From Bacteroidales bacterium UBA4333 (lineage in GTDB: Bacteria; Bacteroidota; Bacteroidia; Bacteroidales; Paludibacteraceae): a DNA stretch of 64,000 nt. Location: positions 1 to 64,000 of the forward strand of contig DGTP01000002.1 in the NCBI GenBank assembly GCA_002394335.1. Reading direction: 5' to 3'. The first letter of the stretch is position 1, and the number at the start of each line of letters is the position of its first letter. A model generated the notes under the pieces. That model searched no databases and was not told where the DNA came from. It saw only the letters and a list, made by a program, of their open reading frames with translations. This document shows positions 33,963-42,118 of the stretch, piece after piece. The position numbers were made by a program, and so were the translations under genes.

Positions 33963-34004
33963 CAAAGTTACACAAAAAAAATGACATACGCAAATATGTA
34001 TGCC
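33963..34004 (-). promoter_or_regulatory. Promoter of the DUF3791-DUF3990 module
   Basis: Minus strand: hairpin arms GGCATAC (34004-33998) and GTATGTC (33989-33983) with an 8-nt loop, then ATTTTTTTT; the -33 TTTG (33994-33991) sits in the loop, followed by a 20-bp spacer and -7 TAACTTTG (33970-33963). The arrangement is the same as at uxaB (28961-29002). Confidence 0.8.
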
Positions 34005-34019
34005 ATTTTCTTTGGAATT

Positions 34020-34066
34020 TATGTTATTTGGTTTAGTTTGCAGTTCAGTTTTAGTTCAGTTTGCAG
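34020..34066. repeat. AGTTTGCAGTTCAG word repeat
   Basis: Tandem, degenerate GTTTGCAGTT/CAGTTTTAGTT words just after the end of the T9SS-domain remnant and before the DUF3791 promoter hairpin. Confidence 0.6.
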
Positions 34067-34067
34067 T

Positions 34068-34148
34068 TTAGTTCTTGACTACTTTGCAGGCAACGCCTTT
34101 GTAGCCGGCGACATAGACCATATAGACGCCGCACGAAAAGTTGGGGCG
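34068..34148 (-). pseudogene. Remnant of a T9SS C-terminal sorting domain
   Basis: Minus-strand reading gives about 26 codons ending in a stop at 34070-34068: CGVYMVYVAGYKGVACKVVK, then Asn and the stop. The GVYxVxV...KVVK pattern is the end of a type IX secretion C-terminal domain. It starts right after the stop of the metallo-hydrolase gene with no start codon or upstream domain, so it is the last piece of a lost secreted-protein gene. Confidence 0.65.
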
Positions 34149-34152
34149 TTTT

Positions 34153-35238
34153 TTAGTACTCCCGCACTTCGCCTATCGCTGCGTCCAGGAGGTGCACATG
34201 GTGTTTCTTGGCGATGGATCGGGCAATGCTGTCCGGCTCGTTCCACGGGTGCATCGCCAAGGCGTATTTGTCGTGGTGAACGGTGAACACCTGACGCGCT
34301 TGCAGGTCGGTTATTGCCTGTTCCAGTCCTTCCGGCGTGGTGTGGATATACCGCCAGTTGTCGTTGTACTGACCGTTTTCCAGAAAGGCCAGATCCACTG
34401 CGCCGAACCGTTCGCGGATCTCTTTGAACCGCTTGTCGTATCCGCCGTCGCCGCCTATATAGACTTTGCGTCCGCCGGCTTCTGCCATAAACGATGCCCA
34501 GAGCGTCTGGTTGCCTCTGCCCAACAGCCGGTTGCTGAAATGGCGGGTCGGCAGACAGGTAATCCGAATCGGCGAATGGGAGGACTCGAAGATCTGCACA
34601 TCCTCGTACCAGTCCGTTTCGATGATCTGCGAGTCCGTGTACTTCCAGTAGCGCAGATAGTCGGCGATACCGAGCGGACAGATGACCTTCTTAACACGCG
34701 TGCGCAAGTCGCGGAGCGTGGCGTAATCCATGTGGTCCCAGTGCTCGTGGGTGATGACGAGAACATCTATATCCGGCATATCCTCCGGACGGTAGATATC
34801 CGTGCCGGGGAAAGGCTTGAGCATGAGCGATGCAGGATACTCAGGTTGGAGTACCGGGTCCACGATAAAACGCTTGCCGCCCAAGGTGAACAGGTACGAC
34901 GAGTGCCCGAACCATACCACCCAGTCTTTCTCCGCCGGAAGCGATTGGAGGTCGGTCTTGCAGGCTTTGAGAGCTTCCTGCGGAGTACGCAGCGTGTCTG
35001 TGGCGGTCAGGAAACGCCAGATCGTTTTCAACGAACCTTTATCGCCCTTCTGACCCGTGAACTGCGGTGTCGGTTCCTGGTTCTGAAACATCCCCTCGCG
35101 GTAGTTGGGTGATTGTCTCAAACGCTCTTTGTCCACATGCCGGAAAGTCCCGAATGCCGGGTGTGCCAGAACGGCAAGCACTATTCCCGCCACTCCGGCA
35201 AGGACGGAAAGGATGATTAACAAGCTTTTCATTCGCAT
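34153..35238 (-). CDS. MBL-fold metallo-hydrolase
   Basis: Metallo-beta-lactamase superfamily protein (361 residues) of the UlaG/NAPE-PLD-like group. Seen: one N-terminal membrane helix or signal anchor (MKSLLIILSVLAGVAGIVLAV), WVVWFGHSSYLF, FIVDPVL, the metal motif HEHWDHMDY (His-x-His-x-Asp-His), and later VYIGGDGGYDKRF and TVHHDKYALAMHP. A phosphodiesterase acting at or outside the membrane is inferred. The start is 35238 or 35232. The first 200 bp are overlapped by a reading frame coming from upstream (35039-35836). Confidence 0.88.
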   Translation of the reverse strand: MRMKSLLIILSVLAGVAGIVLAVLAHPAFGTFRHVDKERLRQSPNYREGMFQNQEPTPQFTGQKGDKGSLKTIWRFLTATDTLRTPQEALKACKTDLQSLPAEKDWVVWFGHSSYLFTLGGKRFIVDPVLQPEYPASLMLKPFPGTDIYRPEDMPDIDVLVITHEHWDHMDYATLRDLRTRVKKVICPLGIADYLRYWKYTDSQIIETDWYEDVQIFESSHSPIRITCLPTRHFSNRLLGRGNQTLWASFMAEAGGRKVYIGGDGGYDKRFKEIRERFGAVDLAFLENGQYNDNWRYIHTTPEGLEQAITDLQARQVFTVHHDKYALAMHPWNEPDSIARSIAKKHHVHLLDAAIGEVREY

Positions 35239-35836
35239 TATATCTGAATTTTAGTGTACTTCGTCTGTTGACCACCGGCTCTACGGAAACCTCTTCCGCC
35301 AGATGGCGCAGGTACGCCTCGGAGATCTCCGGCTGCCGTTTGGCTTCTGCCGCGGCGGCTTGGAGCTGGCGGTAGATGGAGACATAGGTATATTGGTAGA
35401 AATAGGCGTAGGGCTTCAAGCCTTCTTCGGGCTTCTCACCGCCTTTCACCACCCGGAAATAGTGGCTCAGAAAACGGATCTTCCACTCCATGGCTTCCTC
35501 GTTGTGCGCGTGTTCCAAGGCGTGTGCACGGCGTTGCGCCTCTTTGATGAGTTCGCGGTTCGCCACACAGGCGGCTGACCACTGTTTCGGGAAATGGTAG
35601 GTGTACAACTGGAACAAGGCGCGGTTGGAGCGCGTACGCCGCGAAACAATGTGTTTCTTGTACCGCCGTCCCTCTTTGTGCGAGTTCACGATCCCTGTAT
35701 AGGTCTCTATGCCCGGACACAGCCGGAAATACCGCACACCGCGTGCACGGCGCGCCGAACCGGAGGGACACGGCTCAAAAGTGGCGATTGTCCGCGCCAA
35801 ACCCTCAATCATCGCTGTTTTCAAATGTCTCGCCAT
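35039..35836 (-). CDS. Conserved-looking orphan protein with run-on C-terminus
   Basis: A 265-codon frame. The first 195 or so residues look genuine: a basic, Tyr/Arg/His-rich helical protein (FEPCPSGSARRARGVRYFRL, TYTGIVNSHKEGRRYKKHIV, QWSAACVANRELIKEAQ). The remaining 66 codons run on the same strand through the start of the metallo-hydrolase gene in another frame and look like chance translation. At the junction (35240-35270) there is a GACGAAGTAC word like those in the repeats elsewhere, so a small insertion may have removed the true stop. I do not recognise the family. Confidence 0.55.
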   Translation of the reverse strand: MARHLKTAMIEGLARTIATFEPCPSGSARRARGVRYFRLCPGIETYTGIVNSHKEGRRYKKHIVSRRTRSNRALFQLYTYHFPKQWSAACVANRELIKEAQRRAHALEHAHNEEAMEWKIRFLSHYFRVVKGGEKPEEGLKPYAYFYQYTYVSIYRQLQAAAAEAKRQPEISEAYLRHLAEEVSVEPVVNRRSTLKFRYNANEKLVNHPFRPCRSGGNSACRSGTPGIRDFPACGQRAFETITQLPRGDVSEPGTDTAVHGSEGR

Positions 35837-35851
35837 AATGGTTCCTCCATT

Positions 35852-35930
35852 ACTACTGTTGCATGTACTTTTATAGTCAAACTATAAATACTCCGCCATA
35901 AACTACTGTTGCATGTACTTTCGTCCCGAA
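35852..35930 (-). repeat. Duplicated leader segment around a palindrome
   Basis: The segment ACTACTGTTGCATGTACTTT occurs at 35852-35871 and again 50 bp further on (35902-35921), each next to CGCCATAA. Between them is TTTATAGT-caa-ACTATAAA (35870-35888), an 8-bp perfect inverted repeat. On the minus strand one copy leads into the start codon of the 35836 gene (TTATGGCG), so the 5' region of that gene appears to be partly duplicated. Confidence 0.75.
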
Positions 35931-36043
35931 ATATTCATTATCCATTATTCTTCCTAGACCATGCAGCAAAAATATATTACATATAAGGCACATTTTCAGT
36001 ATTTTATATACCATTCTAAAGACCACGAATTTCAACCACGCTG
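35931..36043. other. AT-rich leader, no gene seen
   Basis: Together with 35837-35930 and the two divergent promoters at 36044-36208 this makes a 395-bp gene-free gap. Apart from the duplication and promoters I see only AT-rich sequence that would form the 200-nt leader of the 35836 gene. Confidence 0.6.
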
Positions 36044-36075
36044 CAAAGATACAACTTTTTTCTCATATATGCAAA
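36044..36075 (-). promoter_or_regulatory. Promoter of the 35836 gene
   Basis: Minus strand: -33 TTTG (36075-36072), a 20-bp spacer starting CATATATGAG, and -7 TATCTTTG (36051-36044). It is divergent from the promoter at 36177. The predicted leader is about 200 nt. Confidence 0.8.
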
Positions 36076-36176
36076 TTATTTTGTTTACAGAGTACACAAA
36101 TTAAACAGATTTTTAATTAGTTCGTCGAAAATCCGTTGTAATCTGCGGACAAAAACAGAAAAAAAATCCTTTTATA

Positions 36177-36208
36177 TTTGCATATGTCCAAAATTTGTCG
36201 TACCTTTG
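36177..36208 (+). promoter_or_regulatory. Promoter of the 36232-39109 operon
   Basis: -33 TTTG (36177-36180), a 20-bp spacer starting CATATGTCCAAA, and -7 TACCTTTG (36201-36208). It matches the CCA-adding enzyme promoter (10133-10164) at 30 of 32 positions. The start point near 36215 supports the ATG at 36232. Confidence 0.87.
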
Positions 36209-36231
36209 CACGGTCATTTAGTGGGATTGAC

Positions 36232-36648
36232 ATGAATTTCGGTAAGAAAATACGGCATTTCCTCCCTCTGTTCGTACTGACAGCAGGCTTGGTTTTCAGC
36301 ACCGGTATTACGGCACAGGAGTATATCGGCACCATGGAACTGGAAAGCGGATTTACCATGGAGAAAGTGCGCGTTTCTCTCGATGAAACCGGGAATATTA
36401 CGATGTACCGCGTCAAGTTCGCACGGATAATGCCGGTCAAAGTCGATGTACTCATCCCCAAGGTGCAGATCATCGGCAAAGAGCATCCCAAAAGCCTGAA
36501 AGGCGATAATATCATCCCGCTCGTGCACAACGACCCGTATCCCAAACGCAAGATATCCGAACTGAAAGGCAAAGTATCCGCACAAAGTCTCTCCTTTGAG
36601 TGCGAAATGGGCGGAAAGAAATTGCATTATAAAGGTCAAAAACTATGA
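36232..36648 (+). CDS. Small exported protein, function unknown
   Basis: A 138-residue protein with a signal peptide (MNFGKKIRHFLPLFVLTAGL, cleavage near ITAQE). The mature part of about 110 residues alternates hydrophobic and polar residues (YIGTMELESG, VRVSLDETGNITMYRVKF, VDVLIPKVQIIG) as in a small beta-barrel; it recalls the calycin-like exported proteins of Bacteroidetes, but I am not sure of the family. In-frame ATGs at 36178 and 36184 fall inside the promoter and are excluded. The stop overlaps the YtxH start by 4 nt. Confidence 0.75.
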   Translation: MNFGKKIRHFLPLFVLTAGLVFSTGITAQEYIGTMELESGFTMEKVRVSLDETGNITMYRVKFARIMPVKVDVLIPKVQIIGKEHPKSLKGDNIIPLVHNDPYPKRKISELKGKVSAQSLSFECEMGGKKLHYKGQKL

Positions 36649-36866
36649 GTAACTTAATGAAAAACATCGCTCTTCTGGCAGGAGGAGCAATGCTGGGTGC
36701 CGCAGCCGTAATGCTCTTGGCGCCCAAAGCCGGCGAAGAGGTAAGAAACCAACTTGCCGATCTGGCTTCCGAAGCCAGGAAACGTGCGCAGGAATACTGC
36801 GACCAAGCCAAAGAAACCATCGCTGCCGAAGCAGCCAAAGTACAAAGCCAAACAGAGGAGGTTTAA
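36645..36866 (+). CDS. YtxH-like membrane-anchored small protein
   Basis: A 73-residue protein: one N-terminal membrane segment with Gly/Ala-rich sequence (LLAGGAMLGAAAVMLLAPKAGEEVR) followed by a charged, helical, coiled-coil-like tail (EARKRAQEYCDQAKETI), which is the YtxH-like pattern. Such proteins are often linked to envelope stress. It starts 4 nt inside the previous gene and ends 1 bp before the holin-like gene. Confidence 0.85.
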   Translation: MSNLMKNIALLAGGAMLGAAAVMLLAPKAGEEVRNQLADLASEARKRAQEYCDQAKETIAAEAAKVQSQTEEV

Positions 36867-36867
36867 T

Positions 36868-37353
36868 ATGGAAAACGAAGTCTGGACCCAACTCAAAAAC
36901 GAACTCACCAACTATGGCAAAGCCATGGGAGAGGTGGGCAGATTCCGGCTGATAGGTATCGTCAGCCGCGTGTTAGGACTGTTCTTGCTGATCTTCACCG
37001 TCGTACTGTTGCTCTTTGCGCTCCTGAGCTTTGGCGCAGTAGCCCTGATTGACGTGATGGCTAAATGTATGCCCGTCTGGGCTGCCGCCCTGATCATCGG
37101 AGCCGGATACATCCTTCTGATTATCATCGCTGTCGCATGCCGCAAAGTACTGTTCATCCACCCCTTCATCCGGCTGCTCACCAAGCAACTCAGAAGCGAA
37201 GAGGAACTGGCTCTCAAGACCATCGAAGCAGAGCACGAGGCAGAACTGCAGCGCGTCAGACTGGAGTGCCACGTAGAGAACGCCACACGGGAGATGAACT
37301 TCTATATCGGTCTCCTCAGAAGGATTAAGAACTGGCTTTTTAACCGCAAATAA
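36868..37353 (+). CDS. Phage-holin-superfamily-like membrane protein
   Basis: A 161-residue protein with two adjacent membrane helices (about 32-60 and 70-98) followed by an amphipathic, charged C-terminal helix region (about 110-155). It has the pattern of the bacterial phage-holin III superfamily (DUF1469-like) proteins that sit beside YtxH genes in Bacteroidetes; despite the name it is not evidence of a prophage. A strong ribosome-binding site (GAGGAGGT) precedes the ATG at 36868, unusual for this window, where good Shine-Dalgarno sequences are rare. Confidence 0.8.
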   Translation: MENEVWTQLKNELTNYGKAMGEVGRFRLIGIVSRVLGLFLLIFTVVLLLFALLSFGAVALIDVMAKCMPVWAAALIIGAGYILLIIIAVACRKVLFIHPFIRLLTKQLRSEEELALKTIEAEHEAELQRVRLECHVENATREMNFYIGLLRRIKNWLFNRK

Positions 37354-37358
37354 GGCTT

Positions 37359-38405
37359 ATGTTCAGTCGTTTGTATGGCATTCTGTTGCCTTTCTTCGTC
37401 AGTTTTCTGCTGGCGTACGTGTTAGATCCGGTGGTCGGCTTTGTGCAAAACCGCTGCCGGGTGCGCAACCGTGCCTTGGCGGTGCTGGTAACACTGCTCG
37501 TGGTAGCCGGAGTTCTGGTCGGCGCTGTGGCAGCGCTGCGCAAACCGGTGACAGAACAGGTCAACACCGCCTGGACAGGATTTCAGCGATATATAGCCAA
37601 CTTCGATATCAACGACTATGTCTCAACCGAGACACAGGAGAAACTGCTCAACTGGCAGGAGGAGTGGCAATGGGAATCGCTGCTGAGCAACCCTGAACTG
37701 ACCTCCTCGATCAAGGAACTGGTTCCCAAAATCGGCAAATGGGTCACCGGCGGACTGAGCTGGCTAAGTGAACTTATGGTCGTTTTCATCGGAATAATGT
37801 ACCTCATCTTTCTGATGATCGACTTCCCCAAAATCAGAGCCAACTGGTCAAAATTCGTCCCTCGCAAGTACCGCGCACAAGCAGAGATGGTGATGGGTGA
37901 CATCGACCGGAACATGAATGCCTATTTCCGCGGACAAGCCATGGTGGCATCGTGCGTAGGCGTACTCTTTGCCATCGGTTTCACGATCACCGGCATGCCG
38001 ATGGGCATAGCCATGGGACTGATCATCGGTCTGCTCAATATGGTTCCATACATGCAGGCATTGGGTATTCCGCCCTGTATTGTGCTCTGTCTGCTGCAAT
38101 CGGCTCAGACAGGGCAACCTGTATGGTGGACGCTCACGATGATGGCGATTGTGTTCGTTGTGGTACAGAGTATCCAGGATATGATCTTAACACCCAAGAT
38201 TATGGGTAACGTAACCGGCATGGGTTCGGCTGCCATCCTGTTGTCTCTGAGTCTCTGGGGCGCACTGATGGGCGTAATCGGAATGATTATCGCACTGCCC
38301 GTCACCACCCTGATTATCAGTTATTACGAGCGCTATGTGGCTAACCGCGGCGTAGGCAGCAGAGCGCACCAGGCACATTACCGGGGCAGACTACGGAAAG
38401 GATGA
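37359..38405 (+). CDS. AI-2E family transporter
   Basis: Integral-membrane protein of 348 residues in the AI-2E (PerM/YdiK/TqsA) family. Seen: seven to eight hydrophobic helices with N-terminal LPFFVSFLLAYVLDPVV, a periplasmic-type soluble segment of about 100 residues, and the C-terminal family motifs LNMVPYMQALGIPP, ILTPKIMGNVTGM and LSLSLWGALMGVIGMIIALPV. Substrate unknown; members export AI-2, Na+ or other solutes. Its stop overlaps the comF start (ATGA at 38402). Confidence 0.93.
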   Translation: MFSRLYGILLPFFVSFLLAYVLDPVVGFVQNRCRVRNRALAVLVTLLVVAGVLVGAVAALRKPVTEQVNTAWTGFQRYIANFDINDYVSTETQEKLLNWQEEWQWESLLSNPELTSSIKELVPKIGKWVTGGLSWLSELMVVFIGIMYLIFLMIDFPKIRANWSKFVPRKYRAQAEMVMGDIDRNMNAYFRGQAMVASCVGVLFAIGFTITGMPMGIAMGLIIGLLNMVPYMQALGIPPCIVLCLLQSAQTGQPVWWTLTMMAIVFVVVQSIQDMILTPKIMGNVTGMGSAAILLSLSLWGALMGVIGMIIALPVTTLIISYYERYVANRGVGSRAHQAHYRGRLRKG

Positions 38406-39109
38406 TCGATCTCCTCCTGCCGCATACCTGCGGAATGTGCGGCAGACATATTCAATCAAGAAACGGCGAAAGGGCTGAGATATGCGACGAGTGTATCAAA
38501 GCCCTTCCGCGTACTGAACAGGCAACTCTCAAGCAGAACTCCACGGAGATGACCGTTCTTGACCAGCCCGCGCAGATAGTACGCGCCGCCAAAACGGCAC
38601 ACCTCCAGCGCGCCGGAGCCTTCCTCTTCTATGAGAAACAACACCCCGTCCAAAGACTCATCCACCTCATGAAATACGCCGACCGTCCGGAGATCGGCAG
38701 AACCCTTGGAAGACTGGCAGCGCAAGAATGGAGAGACAGCGATTTCTTCGATGAAATCGATATAATCATACCCATCCCTCTCCATTCGAAAAGGCTTCGC
38801 GAGAGAGGTTATAACCAGTCAGAGTTCATCGCCCGGGGAATAGGCGAGGTATTAGGTATAGAGGTGGATACCACTCACGTCTTCCGCATCCGGAACACCC
38901 CAAAGCAGGCATTGCAATCCGGCGACAGCCGCAAACAGAACGTAGCAGACGCTTTCGCTGTCCTTCACCCCGAGCAGATGTACCACAAGCATATTCTTCT
39001 GGTGGACGATCTCATCACCACGGGCGAGACGATGCGTGCCTGTCTCAACGCCATGAAGGCATTCCGCGGAGCCACTTTCACAGTCTTCACTCTCTGCAAG
39101 GCGCTATAG
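38402..39109 (+). CDS. ComF family phosphoribosyltransferase-like protein
   Basis: A 235-residue ComF-type protein. Seen: an N-terminal zinc-ribbon-like segment (CGMCGRHI then CDECIK), KYADRPEIGRTLGRLAAQEW, the DIIIPIPLHSKRLRERGYNQSE motif, and the phosphoribosyltransferase signature ILLVDDLITTGETM near the C-terminus. ComF homologues act in DNA uptake and recombination; the role in Bacteroidetes is not established. It is the last gene of the 36232 operon. No clear terminator follows; an inverted repeat ATTTTGGCG/CGCCAAAAT with an 18-nt gap lies at 39136-39171. Confidence 0.93.
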   Translation: MIDLLLPHTCGMCGRHIQSRNGERAEICDECIKALPRTEQATLKQNSTEMTVLDQPAQIVRAAKTAHLQRAGAFLFYEKQHPVQRLIHLMKYADRPEIGRTLGRLAAQEWRDSDFFDEIDIIIPIPLHSKRLRERGYNQSEFIARGIGEVLGIEVDTTHVFRIRNTPKQALQSGDSRKQNVADAFAVLHPEQMYHKHILLVDDLITTGETMRACLNAMKAFRGATFTVFTLCKAL

Positions 39110-39237
39110 ACTCCTAAACCTGTCTAAATTTTAATATTTTGGCGAAAAATACCCCCTAAGAACGCCAAAATTATGGTACGATTTTTAAGATTTTAGGTAA
39201 AATAATAAAGAAAGTGCCCTTTTTCTTAAAGAATAGC

Positions 39238-39269
39238 CTTTTCAGTATGAAAAAAAAGTCGTACCTTTG
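39238..39269 (+). promoter_or_regulatory. Promoter of the TonB receptor cluster
   Basis: -7 TACCTTTG (39262-39269) with the GTCG extension seen in other promoters here, a 20-bp spacer with an A8 tract, and a weak -33 (CTTT, 39238-39241). The predicted leader to the ATG at 39320 is about 45 nt. The weak -33 suggests dependence on an activator or low basal activity. Confidence 0.65.
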
Positions 39270-39319
39270 CACTCGTTTTTGTGAATATAACTATTTTTTG
39301 TACAAAAAAGATTAGAAAT

Positions 39320-42100
39320 ATGCGTTTAAAAGTACTTTTATTGAATGTAATTATCCTCTCTTCGATGCTTGTATATGCCCAGAAGCCCAAAGACGGCATG
39401 ACTACCGTAACGGGAGTGGTAACAGAATTGGAGACTCGCGAACCGATGGTTGGTGTAACAATCGTGGACATTAACAACCCCGGAGTAGGTACCGTAACCG
39501 ATATAGACGGTAACTACACCATTACCGTAAACACCAAGAAACCCACCAAACTGAGTTACTCCTTCATGGGTTATGAGACCGAGACACGCATTATCACAAG
39601 CATGACTACCAAGATGAACATCGCCATGTCCACCCATAACAAACTGCTGGACGAGGTGGTTATCACTGCCGGTATGTACGAGCAGAAGCAGACCGATGTG
39701 ACTGTCTCGATGGCAGTGCTCAAGCCCGAAGCGCTCCGCACCCAGGCTCCTACAGACCTGTCCGCTTCGCTGCAGACCCTGCCCGGCGTTGACATCGTGG
39801 ACAAACAGCCTAATATCCGTGGCGGTGGCGGATGGACATACAGCGTGGGCAGCCGCTGTCAGGTGCTGATGGACGGAATGTCGATCCTGAACCCCAAGAC
39901 CGGCGAGATCAACTGGAACAACGTGCCGCTGGAGAATGTAGGCCAGGTGGAGGTCATCAAAGGTGCCTCTTCCGTGCTATACGGTTCTTCGGCACTCAAC
40001 GGTGTGATCAATGTCCGTACACAACGCCCTAACGAGAAACCGCAGACCAAGATCAGCGGATACGTAGGCGTATATGACAATTTCAAGAACTATTCATACA
40101 CCGGCGCACGCCTGCCCCTCTATTACGGTGCGGAGGCTTCCCACACACGCCGTGTAGGCAACTTTGACATGTCTGCAGCCATCAGCGGATTCAAAGACGA
40201 GGGATACCGCGAGCAGAGTTTCAACGACCGCGTCCGCCTGTCTGGAAGCATGACCTATCATCACCCGATGAAATCGAAAGAAAAATACATGTCGATGGGT
40301 GCCAATGTCAACTATGTAGCCAACCAGTACGGCGACTTCTTTATCTGGCGAAGCCCGAAGGATCCTATCCACCCGTCGCCTCTGACCAATATGGGACGAA
40401 AAGAGCACAACTTCAACATCGACCCCTTCTGGAACTACAATGACACCGAGAAAGGTATCTCGCACAAAATCCGTGCGCGCTTCTACCTGACATCAGACAA
40501 TCTGACCACACCGACAGCAGGCAAGAGTCTGGAGGACATTGCCAAATGGGGTGTATCCAGTTTCGATCTGGACAAGATATCCGGTTACGTCAATCAGATC
40601 CAAGGCTATATCGACGGAGGAATGACCACCAAGGATGCCCTGATTCTAACCTTCCAGGATGTGGCTATCCCGGCAATGAACGAAGACTGGTTAGGCGCTG
40701 TGACCAATGGTATTGACCTGGTGAAGAACGGATTCGGTTACACAGGTACGGTAGCCGAGATGCAAGACGCGCTGGCATATGCTATGGGACTGCTGGCGGA
40801 CAACTCCCCTACCCGTCCCGAACTGACCTACAACGGCTATCTGGACTATCAGTTCTCCAAAGCCTGGCAATCTGGTGTCCGCCTGACTACCGGTGTCAAC
40901 TGGAACCATATTACCAACACCGCCAATATCACCGGTACGCACCACACCGACAACCTGGCAGCCTATCTGCAATACGACCACCGCATTGCCGACCGTCTGT
41001 CACTGAGCGCCGGTATGCGTCTGGAATACTACCGCATGGACGACCACTACAAAGAGGCTAATATCCAGATAGGCAAGTGGTTGTGCCCTATCCGTCCTGT
41101 CTTCCGTGCCGGACTGAACTGGGAGATCTACAGAGCAGGATTCCTCCGCGCCAGCTTCGGACAGGGCTATCGTAACCCGTCCATCACCGAGAAGTTCGCC
41201 CGCAAAGACATCGGCGGCGTGGGTGTGTATCCGAACCATGATATCAAGCCTGAATCCGGCTTCAACGCCGAGTTGGGTTACCAGCAGTTGTACAAGTTCG
41301 GTCCTCTCTCAGGTTCGCTCGACATAGCAGCCTTCTACACCGAGTACCGCGACATGATTGAGTACCAGTTCGGTCTCTTCCGCAACTCCGACTACTCGAT
41401 GATCAACTCGATCTATGACGTGATAGACGAGGCGGAGAATATGATCAATAGCATTAAAGAAACCAAATCGCTGAGCAATGCCGGTATCGGTATCGGAGCG
41501 CAGTTCGTGAACGTCAGCCACGCACGTATCTATGGTGTGGAAGTCAGCACCATGGGTAGAGTGGATCTGAGCAAAAAGCACATGGGGCTCAACTATAGCA
41601 TCGGCTACACCTTCATGGAGCCGGAGGATCTGGACAACAGCCGCCGTATCGAGGAGGAGAAGACCTATACCGATCCCTTGCAGATGAAGAACAAATCCAA
41701 TGACTCCAAATATCTCAAGTACCGCAACAAGCACTCGTTCAAAGCCACTCTGGACTACAACTACAAGTGGTTCTCCGTAGGTCTCAACATGGCTTACAAG
41801 AGCAAGATTCTGGCAGTGGATTATCTGATGGTGGACGAGCGCGAGAAAGAGAGCGAGGATCTGATGGACTACGCCCGTAAGTTCGTCTTCGGATACGAGG
41901 ACGGCATGTCGCTCCACGACTACTGGATGGAACACAACACCGGCGTCTTTACGATGGATCTGCGTGCAGCAGTACGGTTCAAAGAGAAAATGGAAGTACA
42001 GTTCCTGATCAACAACCTGCTCAACACCGAGTACAGCTATCGTCCGATGGCACTGGCAGCACCGCGAACCTTCGTTTGCCGGCTCAACCTCACGTTGTAA
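39320..42100 (+). CDS. TonB-dependent outer-membrane receptor
   Basis: A 926-residue outer-membrane receptor. Seen: signal peptide (MRLKVLLLNVIILSSMLVYA), a carboxypeptidase-regulatory-like beta-sandwich (about 30-110; GVVTELETREPMVGVTI, GTVTDIDGNYTI), the plug domain (LPGVDIVDKQPNIRGGGG, QVEVIKGASSVLYGSSALNGV) and a long beta-barrel ending in an aromatic residue-rich last strand (FVCRLNLTL). The architecture is not SusC: the plug sits near the N-terminus and no SusD gene follows, which fits a metal-chelate or cofactor receptor. It heads a cluster with three large secreted proteins (42119-48420). Substrate unknown. Confidence 0.92.
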   Translation: MRLKVLLLNVIILSSMLVYAQKPKDGMTTVTGVVTELETREPMVGVTIVDINNPGVGTVTDIDGNYTITVNTKKPTKLSYSFMGYETETRIITSMTTKMNIAMSTHNKLLDEVVITAGMYEQKQTDVTVSMAVLKPEALRTQAPTDLSASLQTLPGVDIVDKQPNIRGGGGWTYSVGSRCQVLMDGMSILNPKTGEINWNNVPLENVGQVEVIKGASSVLYGSSALNGVINVRTQRPNEKPQTKISGYVGVYDNFKNYSYTGARLPLYYGAEASHTRRVGNFDMSAAISGFKDEGYREQSFNDRVRLSGSMTYHHPMKSKEKYMSMGANVNYVANQYGDFFIWRSPKDPIHPSPLTNMGRKEHNFNIDPFWNYNDTEKGISHKIRARFYLTSDNLTTPTAGKSLEDIAKWGVSSFDLDKISGYVNQIQGYIDGGMTTKDALILTFQDVAIPAMNEDWLGAVTNGIDLVKNGFGYTGTVAEMQDALAYAMGLLADNSPTRPELTYNGYLDYQFSKAWQSGVRLTTGVNWNHITNTANITGTHHTDNLAAYLQYDHRIADRLSLSAGMRLEYYRMDDHYKEANIQIGKWLCPIRPVFRAGLNWEIYRAGFLRASFGQGYRNPSITEKFARKDIGGVGVYPNHDIKPESGFNAELGYQQLYKFGPLSGSLDIAAFYTEYRDMIEYQFGLFRNSDYSMINSIYDVIDEAENMINSIKETKSLSNAGIGIGAQFVNVSHARIYGVEVSTMGRVDLSKKHMGLNYSIGYTFMEPEDLDNSRRIEEEKTYTDPLQMKNKSNDSKYLKYRNKHSFKATLDYNYKWFSVGLNMAYKSKILAVDYLMVDEREKESEDLMDYARKFVFGYEDGMSLHDYWMEHNTGVFTMDLRAAVRFKEKMEVQFLINNLLNTEYSYRPMALAAPRTFVCRLNLTL

Positions 42101-42118
42101 GACTAAAGACAGATTGCA

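Noticed and set aside
36868..37353. Prophage lysis cassette
   Set aside because: The holin-like protein sits with YtxH, AI-2E and ComF genes; no phage structural or lysis genes are near.
39110..39319. Cobalamin or other riboswitch upstream of the TonB receptor
   Set aside because: The predicted leader is only about 45-50 nt, too short for a known large riboswitch, and no conserved core was seen.
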